The notes: generated by a model from the sequence alone, not told the origin. A DNA stretch of 64,000 bases from Acholoe squamosa (GCA_949317995.1 OX439045.1:3062174-3126173), one strand, 5' to 3'; shown: positions 31,089-43,044, numbered from the stretch's first letter. A program made the numbers and translations.

Positions 31089-31201
31089 CCAATAAGAGAG
31101 CGCTTCTCTTTTAATCTCATCATAAGCCAATCAGAGAACTCCTTTTACAGTGTCATGGTTTATTTTCCCACGGTTCAGCTACACACACAATTTTTGGCGC
31201 C
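31089..31201 (+). promoter_or_regulatory. CCAAT/E2F-type promoter of the zinc-finger gene
   Basis: CCAAT boxes at 31,089-31,093 (GACCAATAAG) and 31,127-31,131 (AGCCAATCAG), then the palindromic E2F-like TTTGGCGCC at 31,193-31,201, 51 bp before ATG 31,252. This layout is common in TATA-less, cell-cycle-linked animal promoters. Confidence 0.5.
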
Positions 31202-31251
31202 CGAGAGAGGAGGTCGGAGTACGTAGGGCCAGTGAATAACATTTTAACACC

Positions 31252-32109
31252 ATGTTCGAGTGCAAAATTTACGATCGAAACTTTGAGTCTACGGGAGAAG
31301 GCAAGGCGCACTTCAAGGAAGTGCACCTGAAGTCTTTGGCTCGGCTGCTAGAGGAAAAGGACGCCGGACTCGGTGAGGGGGCGGACGCAGATGCGGGCTC
31401 TTCGAGCTCCACTTCCCGCCAACAAGACGGCGATGGGGAAGGGCGGAATGTTATGGCGTCGGCGGCGGAGTCCACCGAAACAGGCCAGCTTAAAGCCCCA
31501 GACGCCAAGGTAGAACCAGCCCCAGACGGCCCAGACAACACACGTAAATCTCAGAGTAGCCACAGTAAGTCTGACAACATAGAAAAAAAAAGGGGACAAG
31601 AAATCCAGGAAAAGTTCCAGTGCTGCTTCAACCCCCCGCCCCATAGCCTCCACCTCCGGTACCGGTAAAGATGCCAGGAGTACGGCTAAAGACTTGCACT
31701 GCAGTTTTTGTTTCGAAACATTTAGCCGAGAATCCAGCATCAAAAGACATTATAACACATGTCCAGCTTATCTTGTTTACAGTGGGGAAGACGTCACCTC
31801 GTCTAATTTAAGTGCACCTCGCACTCCTTCACCCGCCCCCCCCCGCCTACCTTCACCCCAAAGTCTAAGAGTGCCTCCTTCACCACCGAAAGTGCATCCA
31901 AGAGAAGGGGAAGACCTACAAATCTCGAAAGAGTCTGTAAGCTTAGCAAAACGCCGACAGGTGACAAGGCCGGTGAGAAGATGATAGTTAAGACACCCTT
32001 TAAAACTAGGAGTAGGAGTAAGGGTCAGGCTTCCTCTGACGCCCTCAACCTCTCGGACAACAATGCTAGTGACGGCGAAGATGGTTCCCCTCCTGCCAAA
32101 GTAATTAAA
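31252..32109 (+). CDS. Zinc-finger / AT-hook protein, exon 1 (reading frame interrupted twice)
   Basis: ATG 31,252 starts MFECKIYDRNFESTGEGKAH, which resembles a degenerate C2H2 finger. An acidic, Ala/Ser-rich linker follows. In the middle, a different frame carries LHCSFCFETFSRESSIKRHY followed by NTC, a clear C2HC-type finger. In the last third the first frame returns and reads SASKRRGRPTNLER with an AT-hook core (RGRP), ending at an AAA|GTGAGT donor. The changes fall near a run of nine A (31,583-31,591) and a run of nine C (31,836-31,844), and they cancel. Short introns are an alternative for the first change (donor GTAAGT at 31,565, acceptor near 31,645). The protein is probably nuclear and DNA-binding; no family name is assigned. 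Confidence 0.6.
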
Positions 32110-32331
32110 GTGAGTAAATAGGGCGTGTATAGATAGAGTTTATGTTTCACTTCATATGTAATCCTTGTCTCTTAGACTAACATGAACTTATGCTTTTGTA
32201 TGCTCACGTGTCACATGTAAAAGGGCGTGGATATATTACCTGACCTACTGCACTGCAACACACTATATACAGTGGCAAAGTGTACAGGCCCTCTAAATGT
32301 GTATGAAGTAAATAATTTTTTTATTTTTAAG

Positions 32332-32439
32332 AGAGAACGGGTTCTCCCAAAAAAGGATGAAACCACGGCCCATTCAGGTGCAGACGCCGCTGAAGGATCA
32401 GAAGCAGAAGACGGCACAGAGGGGAAAGGCCAGTCTGAA
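32332..32439 (+). CDS. Zinc-finger / AT-hook protein, exon 2
   Basis: A 36-codon phase-0 exon between a TTTTTAAG acceptor and a GAA|GTAAGG donor. It reads RERVLPKKDETTAHSGADAA followed by a Glu/Gly-rich acidic stretch. Phase and composition fit the neighbouring exons. Confidence 0.6.
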
Positions 32440-32718
32440 GTAAGGGATACAAATTATTTCTTATAGCAGATGTTTCTTTGTGTTATCTTAATTTCTTACC
32501 AAAAAAGAATTAAGTTGTCCTCTTTTCAATATTCTTCACCCTCATTGTTTGTGTCTTATACGGAAATAACATATAACAATATTGGCCATCATTTATTCAA
32601 AGCCTTTAAGTAGAGTTTCAGTGCACCTCTTTTAAAGATGTAACTATATATATGGAAAACCATTTGAAATGAATTTAAGTGTCACATATAACTGAAACAG
32701 GTCCTCCCTTCTCAGCAG

Positions 32719-32949
32719 GAACTGGAACAACAAGACACGGGCCTACACACAGGAGATGAAGAAGGCGGCTTGGGTAGAGGAGGCGGTGCATGTGCATTGT
32801 TAAGGAGGCGATCTTCTCTTCCACAGTTCCCACCAAAAACATTTACAGCGTATGAAGTTCCCGACCACATTTTAGTTGCAGCCGCCCAATTGATGGGTTC
32901 GTTGGACAGTAAGCTTGGCAAAGATTTTCTACATATGATATCTAAGTGA
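32719..32949 (+). CDS. Zinc-finger / AT-hook protein, last exon
   Basis: It follows a CTCAGCAG acceptor in phase 0 and reads ELEQQDTGLHTGDEEGGLGR, a basic LLRRRSS segment, then FTAYEVPDHILVAAAQLMGS, to TGA 32,947. The end may form helices. No family match was recognised. Confidence 0.6.
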   Translation, partial: ELEQQDTGLHTGDEEGGLGRGGGACALLRRRSSLPQFPPKTFTAYEVPDHILVAAAQLMGSLDSKLGKDFLHMISK

Positions 32950-34600
32950 CTTTGAGCACTGTGGGTGCTTTCCTTGTAAGAACCTTTCCAGGCGCCCTTT
33001 TCCATGGCCCCGCAGAAATGTGTTCATTTTAATTTTGTCTGAAGCCAAACAATTTACCAAAGGATTTTTTGTTATTTCAAGTGCAATCATTGAGTGCAAT
33101 TGACTGTTAGTGTTTACTGAGACTTCCATGCAGAGGAAAGTGTGGAAACATTTACTTAAGATTATGTGTGAGGAAAGTCAGCCGCCTGAGTGTAACAGGT
33201 AACAGTGCATTCCATTTAAGAAGACAAGTGGCGACAAGTCATATGAGGGGGCCCGGGCCCCTAACGCCCGCCCCCTGACTAGGTCACGTGATCTGAACGT
33301 GCCCCCCTACGTTTAAAGTGTTTATTTTTGGGTGCTGGTTCCTCATTAAAAAAAAATTACTTCTGTTCACATACACTTTAAAGATCGGGGTCATGTTCTG
33401 ATGGCGCACTTCTCATCAGGTTATCTAGTCCGTGGTGTACTGTATATATGTATTGTGTCTGGACATAGAAAAAGGTGCGGCACCAAGGGTGCCGGGTATA
33501 TACAATCATGTTGATGTGTTGAGGAGAGAAGTAGGCACCGAGAAGTACTTGTGTAAAGTATTATATAAGCGGCCATATCAGGATTCTCGACGCTTTGTCA
33601 GTGCGCCGAATTTTGTTAGTGTGTAGAATGATCATTTACAGGTAAGATGATTATAAATGGTGTTTGTAAAGCATGAAGCCGTATAAAAGAAGATTTTCAT
33701 GGTGTGGTAGTCTTTCAAACAATGATGCCAAAGTGATAGCCTTTGTTTACAGATATCATTATGGGGCCATAATTAGATATACATAACATAAAGAGAGCAG
33801 AGCAGTTATATTTCAAGCCCACTTTCCATGGTCCGTTCAAAAAGGCCACAGGTGTTCTCATTTCAATAGGAAACAGGACCTTAACAGATACACTTGAAAT
33901 ACAGGGGTGGATTTTCTTATAACCTGATCTAGTCCATCCTATACTTTATATATGTCTTCTGAGAAGACATAAAAAATGGTGCCACATGTAAATGTTCATG
34001 TTTACAGAAGCCAAATACCTGTACGCAGCCCGACAGACGAGAGTTACGTTGTGGGGAAAAATTTGGTCTGGGCACTGTGGGGTTGGGTAATGGGTACAAT
34101 CGATCATTGTGGGGTGCACATTTCATACATGTACATATGTACATTATGGGATTAAAATGTCTGAATATAGTGGGTTCATATTGTTATTCAGGAATATATT
34201 TCATTAAATGGCAAAACAAGAAAGTAGCTTTCATGGGCTTCGAAACGCACCTAAGATCAAGGCGATTGGACCAGTGGTTGCTGAGATATTTAGTTTTGAA
34301 AGTTTTAGCGGAAATATCGTAAAAGAGTCCCTATTCAAAATATGAGTTTCTGGCTGTGCTATTGGGCGTGGACACTGGATCATGGCTCAGTGGGCATTCA
34401 CTCTTGCACATACATGATGCAGGCTTCATCTGCTCACTGTAGGACTATTTGGGAAAAAGTGCCTCCGCTGCGTGATGGGGCCCGTCAAAAAACTGTTTGT
34501 TTTTGCTCTAACCCGTGAACCATTGAACTTAGAGACACGGGACCGGGTGCAAATCGAAGCTTATCGCAAGGGCTATCAGGCAATCTTCAAATTGGAATTA
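32950..34600. other. No firm gene
   Basis: A G/C-rich palindromic stretch at 33,246-33,275 (GGGGCCCGGGCCCC). An open frame at 33,474-33,623 reads KGAAPRVPGIYNHVDVLRRE and looks protein-like, but it has no start, splice or family evidence. Confidence 0.3.
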
Positions 34601-34616
34601 ACTGTCTCAGTTACTG

Positions 34617-34990
34617 AATACAGGGGGTGCAATCATCTGTTGTTATGGGGTTACTGTGTCTGAAGATGTGGGGTGCAATGTCTGTCGCTATGGGGTTATT
34701 ACGTCTGTGCATGTGGGGTGTTATGTCTGTCGTTATGGGGTCATTGCGTCTGAACATGTGGGGTGCAATGTGTATTACTCACTAGGGGGCAGTAGGTGGT
34801 GATACTGTCTGTAATATGCACAGACTAATGGGGTCTGTCTGACAGACACGATCATTGTGGGGTTGTACCACGATCTCTTCACGTGCACCCCACAAGGTCA
34901 TTTTGAACCATTTTAAGGACATTGCTTGTGGGGTCAACCCCACAAGCAAGAAATGACCCCACAACGTAGCCTTGTACTTATAAAAACCCC
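34617..34990. repeat. Degenerate 60-bp tandem repeat
   Basis: TGTGGGGTGCAATGTCTGTC and TATGGGGTTAC-type words recur about every 60 bp three to four times, then break up into CCCCACA/TGTGGGG words in both orientations. Confidence 0.65.
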
Positions 34991-35389
34991 ACAGTGTAGC
35001 TCTAGTAAATACAGTATTACATGTACATTTTGAATGTGCTGCTTTTCTATTTTTGTTTGTAGTATGAAGATTGATATTTTAAAAAGAAATAGTTTGTTCT
35101 AGCATGAAACCTTGAAAGGAATAAGTTAATAGTGAGTTTGTGTTGTAAAAATATAATTTGCCTTGTTTCAAGTGATAGTTATATTATACAGAGAGCAAAG
35201 CTCTTGTTTTTAGTTAGAAGTAGACACAGGAAATTTGTTGGGCCGGTGTTGGGCCATGTTCTTAAGTTGTAAATCTTAGGTGCAGATGTTTGTTTTCATG
35301 CATGAATATATAATATATTACATCAGAGATATTCATAGAGACAGGTGAAACAAAAATTAGCCAAATTAATTAGTATTAGAGTTGGTTGG

Positions 35390-35530
35390 AATTAAAGTTT
35401 TGTGGCATTTTCACAAAAAATTATAGCGGATACACAAAATAAATCTTGTGGATGCACACAAAATTCTTGTGGTACACAAAATAATTCTTGCAGGTATGCA
35501 AAATAATTCTTGCGGACGCACAAAGTTTGA
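35390..35530. repeat. Short tandem repeat of CACAAAATAATTCTTG-like units
   Basis: Four to five imperfect units of about 30 bp (ACACAAAATAATTCTTGYGG). Confidence 0.6.
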
Positions 35531-36289
35531 AGTTTTAACACTGTTTATTGGCTAAAGAAAGCACTACATAGGTAGTTGTTATAATCAGTCGCCAAATACA
35601 ATATATCATTCTTGGGGTTACACAAAATATTGTTAAGTATTAAATGATCGCGGAAATTATGTTAAGGTGGAATACACTGTGTTAAGTATGGAGCCTTTAG
35701 GAAATATGCTGTATATGGTCAATGTGTAGTCCTCTGTTAAATTAGAGAGGATATGTCGGACCGAAAAATTTCGGCCAAGATTTCTTTGCACTTTCATCCA
35801 TAGAAGAGGCCATGTCAGTACAAGGAGGAAAACAGAGTGTTAAGTATTGTGCCATTGTGACTTCTACTTTATTTAAGAGAGACTGGACAATATATGGATA
35901 ACGTGTACGCCCTTCTGTACTTAGTGTGATTCAGTGTATGCGAAATATTTTGTGCACTTTAAATCAGAAAAATGCATTTTCTGTCCACATGTAATTTATT
36001 GGACATCTACATATAAGATAAGATGTAAAAGATGTTGGATGAAGAAATAAAATAAAGTATTTATTTGAATTTTAAATAAAGTGTCAAATTTTATTTGTGA
36101 TAATCTAGTTATAAAGAAATACACAACAGAGAGCCACTTTATATATTAAAAAGAGAGTACAAGAAACCTACACAATAATGTTATGAATTCCATTTACTTC
36201 TTTTAAATTCCACTTTTTCATAGTTTATGGGTAAAACACGTGAAAAAGGGCCGTTGGATCTGGTTTAGGCGAAAGCAGGGGGTTAAAGC
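35531..36289. other. No gene recognised; AT-rich
   Basis: Clustered AATAAA signals at 36,045-36,080 could end the zinc-finger transcript. Confidence 0.35.
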
Positions 36290-36375
36290 AATAGATAGCG
36301 GACTGTCTCCCCTTGGGGTGGGAGAACCACAATGTGCACCATGGTCGTTTAGTTCTCTCTATGAACTTCATCTTA
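36290..36375. repeat. Foldback MITE family D, fragment
   Basis: Shares TGTCTCCCCTTGGGG-like core and the ACCATGGTCGTTTAGTTCT end with the copies at 6575 and 38,815. Confidence 0.5.
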
Positions 36376-36524
36376 TACCCACTGGCCCTCTTCAGCCGAC
36401 TTTCATGTACGAAATGTATGACCAAAGTTGGCCGAAGAGGACAAGTAAACTATAGGTATTACCAGAGGTTTCTTTCATTTTCAACACTGGTTATTGCCTC
36501 ATCATGTACTTCTCTTTTGCTTAA

Positions 36525-36880
36525 ATTAAGCTGCCTCATCGTTTGGCTGATCATAATATGATTTTAACTGAGCAAGCTCAGCCATGACCTCCATTAGAGA
36601 TTTCGGTTCACCCATGTTGGTAATAGAATTATTAAAACTGGCGAATAACATTGTTGATCAAGATCACTGTCAGTAAATGTATTGTCTACTGAATGTTTAG
36701 ATGATTCATTGTCACTTAGCTGTATTGGGTTTAAAGTTTCATTGAATCTGCAGGAGTTGAGCTCTGTGCTGGTAGTTGCTGTGGAGCCGGGTATAGAGTG
36801 GACAAGCTCAACCGAATTGAGCAGTCCTTCAACTGCTTTGTTTGGGAAAGGTTTTCTGGAAACTTGAGAGTCTCTCCGTC
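36525..36880 (-). pseudogene. Open minus-strand coding-like segments, unrecognised
   Basis: On the minus strand a frame without stops runs from about 36,880 to 36,640 and reads, among others, KAVEGLLNSVELVHSIPGS and NESSKHSVDNTFTDSDLDQ. One base away a frame from about 36,650 to the TAA at 36,530 reads SITNMGEPKSLMEVMAELAQ. The composition looks coding, with a frameshift near 36,655. No family match, start or clear splice sites were found. Confidence 0.3.
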
Positions 36881-36919
36881 AATGGTGTCCATCTTCATTC
36901 TTGTGCTCTGTACTCTCAC

Positions 36920-38814
36920 TCATTTAAAGTTCATTAGTGCTGAGGAGAGCTGATGGTAAAGGTGAGGCCCTGCAGTATGGTCACTACTGAGTGCTGCATT
37001 TTAAAACTGATTTCTCACTTGATCCATGAAAGTACAACTAAAAGGACCGTTCCCAGGTAGCAAGGAGACATTGGGCCAATGTCGGCTTATATTGGGCCAA
37101 TGTCGGCTTATATTGGGCCAAGCATGGACAAGCATGGCCCAATGCTCCATTGCTGATTGGGTTGGTTCTCCACCACATGTCTGATGGTCTATAATTACCA
37201 CTAGCCATACATGATAGATAGAAGAGGCTGTATTAGTACTGGTGTATTTATTCCAGCATATTGTACATAGTCTTAAGGTATAGATGTTGATACCGTAAGA
37301 TGGTGGATGCTGGTCTCCCTGTGGGAAGGACACAGCGTGCATATACAGTGAATGTAGGTCACATGTTGGTCATATACACAGGCAGGAAAGAAAAGTAAGC
37401 TATGAATTGGAACAATCTAATAGAGAGGAAAAGAATCTTGTTCTAAGTCCTGCTGACAAAACATGTCTTAAGATACTAGTACACATGTAATCACAGAAAA
37501 TAATCCAAGTTAGTAAATACTAATCTAACTTAGACAAAATCACCCATTAGGCAAAATACCCAACATGTTAGTAACATCTTACTAATGTGTTAGTAGTATT
37601 AACTAACCTATTAAGGCAAGCTGACTTGACTTAGCCATGTCTAAGGGGTAGTAGTTTTGTCTAAGGGGTAGCAGTTTTGTCTAAGGATTAGTAGATTTTT
37701 TTCACACCAGGTGGCAGTGTGGTTTGCATGAGGATTTTTATGGTAAGTGCATATCATGGAAAAGCCTATGAATGTCAGAATAATGGTGCTTTCAATGACT
37801 ATTGTCATAATAATGCCTATACAATTCAACCTGGCATGTGATTTAACAGAATACACTTAATAAATATATATTTGTTATTGAAGGAGCAATGAAAAATAAT
37901 GGAAACACCTTTTCTGTGGAAATTGAATTTACTCATATATCCACATCTTTGACATTATGATAAACCCAGAGCAATTAAGTTCACGGGTTGCAAAGAAAAT
38001 GATGTGAGGTATTGAACTTGCTTCTCAAATGGAGAGGCTCTGTTCTGGATGTCTTAACCTATGTGGTATTTACACTTACCATTTCAAAACGAAGAGAATT
38101 GCTATGTTGCTTGAAAGTCTATGTAGTTAGTGGAAAAGTCTAAGGCAAGTTAGGAGAAATCAGGCAAGTCGGGCATTTTTCCTAAGGGTTAGGCGTAAAC
38201 TCCCAAGAAAACTTCGGTGGTTTGGGGACGTGCAAACTCCCAACTTGGGTTAGCAAGTCCAACAAATGTTAGGCGAAAGGCCTAAGATATTCAGAATATT
38301 TTTTTGTGTGATGTAACACTGCCTCTTTACAGGTAACTGGATTGAGGGGGAATGCCGGGTGGATTCGAATCTGTTCATGTTGCTGAAATAGAAAAAAAAA
38401 CCCGTGTAATACATCAAAAGTATACATGTAGTAGACATTCTTAAAATAAACTGACACCATTTACTGAAAAGCCCAATTATAAGCCACACCCTGGATTGAT
38501 GGTTTTGCTAAGAGCCTTACTCTGAATCTAAAATTGTTCCTGTGTCTTTACAAGTAAACCCCTTGAATAAGCCGCATACTGATTAAGGGCGTTGATAGCC
38601 ACAGTTGGCCACTGAAATGGTCTATAAGCCGCTTATGCACAGGGTTTCATTGTACTGGTGGAATATGTGATTTCTGAGTTAGGTGTAATCCTGGCACAGG
38701 AGTCCAGTGTCTCTATCAGGACGAAGGTGGGGAGCTGGAGAGGAGATGCCAGGGGTAGGGATGGGGAGGGTGAGCACACTCTCTGGTCACTGCCTGATAC
38801 GATATACAAAGATC
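36920..38814. other. No gene recognised
   Basis: Two copies of TATTGGGCCAATGTCGGCTT lie at 37,060-37,110. Between 37,440 and 38,280 there are repeated TTAGT/ACTAA and CTAAGG words that suggest an old MITE. Confidence 0.35.
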
Positions 38815-38945
38815 TTGAACTAAACGACCGTGGCCAATCCACCACGAGGGGGGTGTCTCCCCCGATGGCGTAAGCCCGAGGGGGAGATCGGCTACTTTGT
38901 ACACCAGGGTATTTAGTTATCTATCTATTTCATGCTTTCAGAGGA
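38815..38945. repeat. Foldback MITE family D, third copy
   Basis: GAACTAAACGACCGTGG on the left and ATTTAGTTATCTATC on the right surround CCACGAGGGGGG and CCCGAGGGGGAGA, as in the copy at 6575. Confidence 0.6.
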
Positions 38946-39318
38946 TTTAATTAAATGAAAATTCTACTTCTCTTGGAAATAATTCTCACCTTTTTATATA
39001 AATGTTAGAAGTGGCATTATGCCCCTATTTATGGGAATTCTAATTATGGGAAACCTTTACTTATGGATGTATTTGAAAGTATATAACAACAAGCCTTATG
39101 GGCATGTATGGTTGCACCAGAGTGATGTGCATATAAGATTCTATACATGTTTCCATTCACAAAATCAAGGTAGATCATAAAAGTGTCCCCTGTGAGGGAG
39201 GACACTACAATTCAATGGTATTGGCGTGTAGCCTATATATGGATCAATTCAACTTCAATAACATGGTATTTTAACTTATCTTGGAGACTGAGAATGGTTT
39301 AAAAAAATACATAATTAC

Positions 39319-39495
39319 AGCAAAAATCTGACAGGCTCCATTCCCCATTTTCCGAACACACTGCTTCAAAAGAAGACAGTCCATACGTTGTATAATGATG
39401 ACACACCACGTTGATTGAGTAAGGGTAGGTCAGAGGCGGCAGCAGGTTGTCCTTCAGCATGGTAAATGGCAGGATCATAGGAGCACATGTCTTAG
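39319..39495 (-). CDS. Secreted sushi-domain protein, exon 4 (third CCP-type module)
   Basis: The exon starts after a TTCTATAG acceptor and completes a Pro codon. It reads KTCAPMILPFTMLKDNLLPP, then YSINVVCHHYTTYGLSSFEA and CSENGEWSLSDFC. The four cysteines, the Tyr before the second and the GxW near the end are the sushi/CCP pattern. At 177 bp it keeps phase 1 if the GTAATT donor at 39,318 is used. Without splicing the frame reaches TAA at 39,299 ten residues later, so this could also be the last exon. No further module was found below it in the window. Confidence 0.75.
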
Positions 39496-40237
39496 CTATA
39501 GAAGAAAAAAAAAGAATTATCAGTATAGAGTTGAATCCTTGTGATCGACTTCCCCGGGGGGGAGGGGTACACTTCATATGTTGGAGATACACATAGTGTG
39601 CAGCAGGCAATTTCCCCAGAAATTTGGACATGCCATAACATCTTACACTTGAGAAAATTCTCCTTGCCCAAGCTGTAAACGTTCTCAACTTGATTCCTGT
39701 TCAGTGGGTGTCCGAAGACATGGGTCTATTTTCTAAATCATAAGAATATAAAGAAAAAATACAATTGATGAATGCTGACTGTTAAACCACCATGTTGAAT
39801 GTATGATGTCATAATCATATGACATGATGCACTTACCCCTATCATGAACTAGTAGTAGCAAGCTGAGCCCACCTGCTCTCCCCAATACACCATTCAACTG
39901 AACACCCCAATATTATCATTGTCAGGAAAGAAATAATGAAAAATGAGAATTACCTCACCACTTTAATGACTTAAGTCTTTAGACCTTAGCAAACAGAAAT
40001 GCTTTTTGCCTCATCGAAGAATAAAACTTCAAAAGTTTGCTATTTTTGTTACCATCCCTATAAGTAATTTCTTATTGGCTGTAAAAAAAAATGATGATGG
40101 AGTCATTTGCAAGCATTGAAAAGTAGAAAGTAGCTCAAGGCCCCAAGATTAAAGCCAGACATTTGTTCTGTTGACCTTTCGTATGGTTTTAGATAAGGAA
40201 CTGTCCATTTATGCATAAAAAGATGGTGCCTACTTAC

Positions 40238-40417
40238 GGGTACATGATAAACTCTTGGTCCATGTGCCGTCTGACCTACACTGTGTCTGATAACTCTCAG
40301 TACCATCTAGTGTAATGTGTCCAGTCGTACAGTTAACATTCACCATGTCTGGATAATAGTGTGTTACGGCCACATCAACATCCACATTGGCTGCAGTTAG
40401 TGTTTCACAGGCAATCT
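40238..40417 (-). CDS. Secreted sushi-domain protein, exon 3 (second CCP-type module)
   Basis: Exactly 60 codons between a TTTACAG acceptor and a GTAAGT donor, phase 1 on both sides. It reads IACETLTAANVDVDVAVTHY, then VNVNCTTGHITLDGTESYQT and QCRSDGTWTKSLSCT. This is a textbook sushi/CCP layout: Cys, Cys-x-x-G, QC, DGxW and final Cys. Such modules bind proteins or carbohydrates in complement regulators, selectins and many innate-immune proteins. Confidence 0.88.
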
Positions 40418-42149
40418 CTGTAAAGATATCAAAACGTTAACAAAAGATATGGGTTGTTAGAAAGTGTTACATTTTAGCTAATATGGGCCAGAATTATTTT
40501 TATATGACCTTTTAACAGTGTTTAAATTTTTATAGGGACATCCTCTCTGCTCAGAGAACAAAAAAAAAGAATATACTGACTTTTGATCTCTTGTTCTGTT
40601 TTTATTATGTTTTTCGTGTTACATAATGTCCAGTACCAAAATGATGAAATATAAAGGTAATTAAAAATGCTTTAAGTGATACAGGAATGCCCCTTGATAC
40701 ATAACAAGACCCTTAGCAAATATGTCAATTATTGATTTCAATTGTCAAAGAGAACAACTTTCAGTTATGTAACATCTAGTACTTTTGCCATAATTATTTT
40801 ACATATACATAAGTTCCTCTCACACGCAGGCAAATGCCAATAGACACACAAAATATTTTCAACGAGGTAGAGGATGAAAGGATCCTTCATGTGGGTAATA
40901 ACAAAAATTGAAGTTTAGATTTTTCTATGTCTTTTAATTGATATAGATTTATCGATTTCAGTTCTCAAAGACACCTGATGAAAAATTCTTACTCAGTAAC
41001 ATGTCAAAACCTTATGAAAATGATACAGTTGATGGTATGCTGTACAAAAAGATAACATTGGGATGTACTAGGTGTTCTTTGATTGACGCAGGATACATGT
41101 AAAAAAAAAAAGGCAACAAAGAACAAATTTGGTCTTTTTTTTTTTACGTCAGAAGGGTCTACATCTGGGAATGTATGGCGGGTGACCACAAATTCACATC
41201 TTTCTGATAGTCTCCTCTATCACATGAGTCTATCTAAGACAAGATCAATTGGTTCTAAACTTCTTTCTCCAGAGCCATGAGAATCCAAAATGACCCCCAA
41301 AACACAAAGTCTACTGCTTACATGTATTCCATTCCCAAAAGAACTAAATGATACATGACACTGTTTTAAAAACAAGGGAAAGGCTTGACCTTTATGTGTT
41401 TCCTTGAAATTATCCCAACCCTACTTGTACTGCTAAATGTTTGAATGTGGGTGCTGCACTCTGATTGGTCAGTGCCTGAGTGCTCTACATTCACTGCTGT
41501 CAGGTGCTGGCAGCTATAAAAGTTGTTATACTAATAAATGCATGATGACACAAAATATTTCTCTTGAAAGGTTTAAGCTATTTTGAAAATTAGCAATTTT
41601 CCACTTCATTTATCACCATCGACTACAAAATGGTGTGAAGACTTGGATGAGTAACCTCCCCTGGAGCACTCTCTGTTTACAAACAGTTGAAAATTCCACT
41701 GGAGGCAACTCCACCAGGGTGTCCAAAGTGGATAAGGCATTACTTCAGGCCTTAGAGGTGCGGAGGTGGAGGGAGTAGGGGTCAGAGGTCAGCTGCTGCT
41801 TCTCCAGGCCCAAACGTGAGGGGATGGCATGCCTATATGTGCGTGTGATAAATCCAGATTTCGTAAATGATAAAGTCAGAATAACTATGTTCCTATAAGC
41901 TCCTGTTGTATTTAGTTAGAGGTTAAATAAGGGTTATTGACGCACTTAGCTAAAATCAACAAGTGCATCAATAATCCTTATCTAAGCTCTTTATACCATG
42001 GTTTCAACCCTGAATTATAATTATTTACATTAAATAAAGAAGAAATTCGAGTTCAGTCAACAGTGACGAGGAGGAAGCCATTCTGCCATATTGGATTCTG
42101 TTTATCAACATACTGTCCGGTACGCCGAGAATATTTTATGACAATCTAT

Positions 42150-42330
42150 ACAACCCTACTATATTCTTTACCTTACACTACACCTCTCATTGGCTGCAGG
42201 TCCGGTCACGTGACCTGTGACATCACAGGTCACCTGACCCCTATTAGAATTTCCCGCCAAAAGGGAGGCCTCTGATTGGCTGATTTGAATTTCCCACCAA
42301 AAGGGAGGCCTCTCATTGGCTGCAGGTCGA
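42150..42330. promoter_or_regulatory. Dense cluster of NF-Y, E-box and E2F-like sites
   Basis: ATTGG at 42,189, 42,275 and 42,315. TCACGTGA at 42,206-42,213. Near-palindrome GACCTGTGACATCACAGGTC at 42,212-42,231. TTCCCGCCAAAA at 42,251-42,262. A unit of about 40 bp (TTCCCRCCAAAAGGGAGGCC plus TCTSATTGGCTG) is tandemly duplicated. It resembles a CpG-type animal promoter. The sushi gene starts 2 kb away on the other side, so its target is unclear. Confidence 0.4.
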
Positions 42331-42787
42331 GTGAGTAATAAACAGTACTTAACTATAGTCCCGTTCCGATACATACTTTACTACTGATATCATATTTATT
42401 TTGATAATATTTATCCCTTTATACTTCATTGTAAGCACTTTACTTTGTGTTTTTAGGAACAGCAGAAATAGCAGGATTTTTCTTCTCCTCTGCGTAAAGT
42501 AGATAGTTTGGCTTAAAAATACATAGAATAAATGCTGCTAATAAAAGATTTTGTACTGTTAATCATGTGTTGCTTTGTCCTTGTTATTTATAAAAATGGG
42601 CTATCTCAAATGAAAAGGGATGGTATCCCTTTTATGGGGGTAGGTGAACTCAAAACCTTATAATTATTTAGTGAAATGATCATAACTAAGGGCTTTTGTA
42701 GAAAAAGGCAGTTGCTAAGCAACCATCAATATCTAAAATTCACCAAAAGGCTACCCACTTGGAATGAATACACAGAACTAAACAAAC

Positions 42788-42901
42788 ATGGCTGAAGTCC
42801 AAGGGGGAGACAGGGTGGATGGCCCGCAATTTATGCCTGGGAGTTTAGTTCAGTATTTCGTTCATGTTATATGGAAATATATAGATTCCATAAAATTAGC
42901 A
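42788..42901 (+). CDS. Possible first exon of an unrecognised gene
   Basis: ATGGCTGAAG after AAACA is a good start context. The frame reads MAEVQGGDRVDGPQFMPGSL, then QYFVHVIWKYIDSIKLAG, ending at a GCAG|GTAATG donor-like site. It lies 460 bp downstream of the promoter-like cluster at 42,150-42,330. No partner exon or family was recognised, and it sits inside an intron of the minus-strand sushi gene. Confidence 0.25.
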
Positions 42902-43044
42902 GGTAATGAGTTATGTGATCAGCAGAGTGGATTGATTGATGTTATGCCACTGGGGTGTGGCTTACGGCCCCTCAAGGTTATGTCAATTGGGAGTTGTTAT
43001 TCACTTATTCACATGAAATAATATACAGTACAAACAAGACTTAC

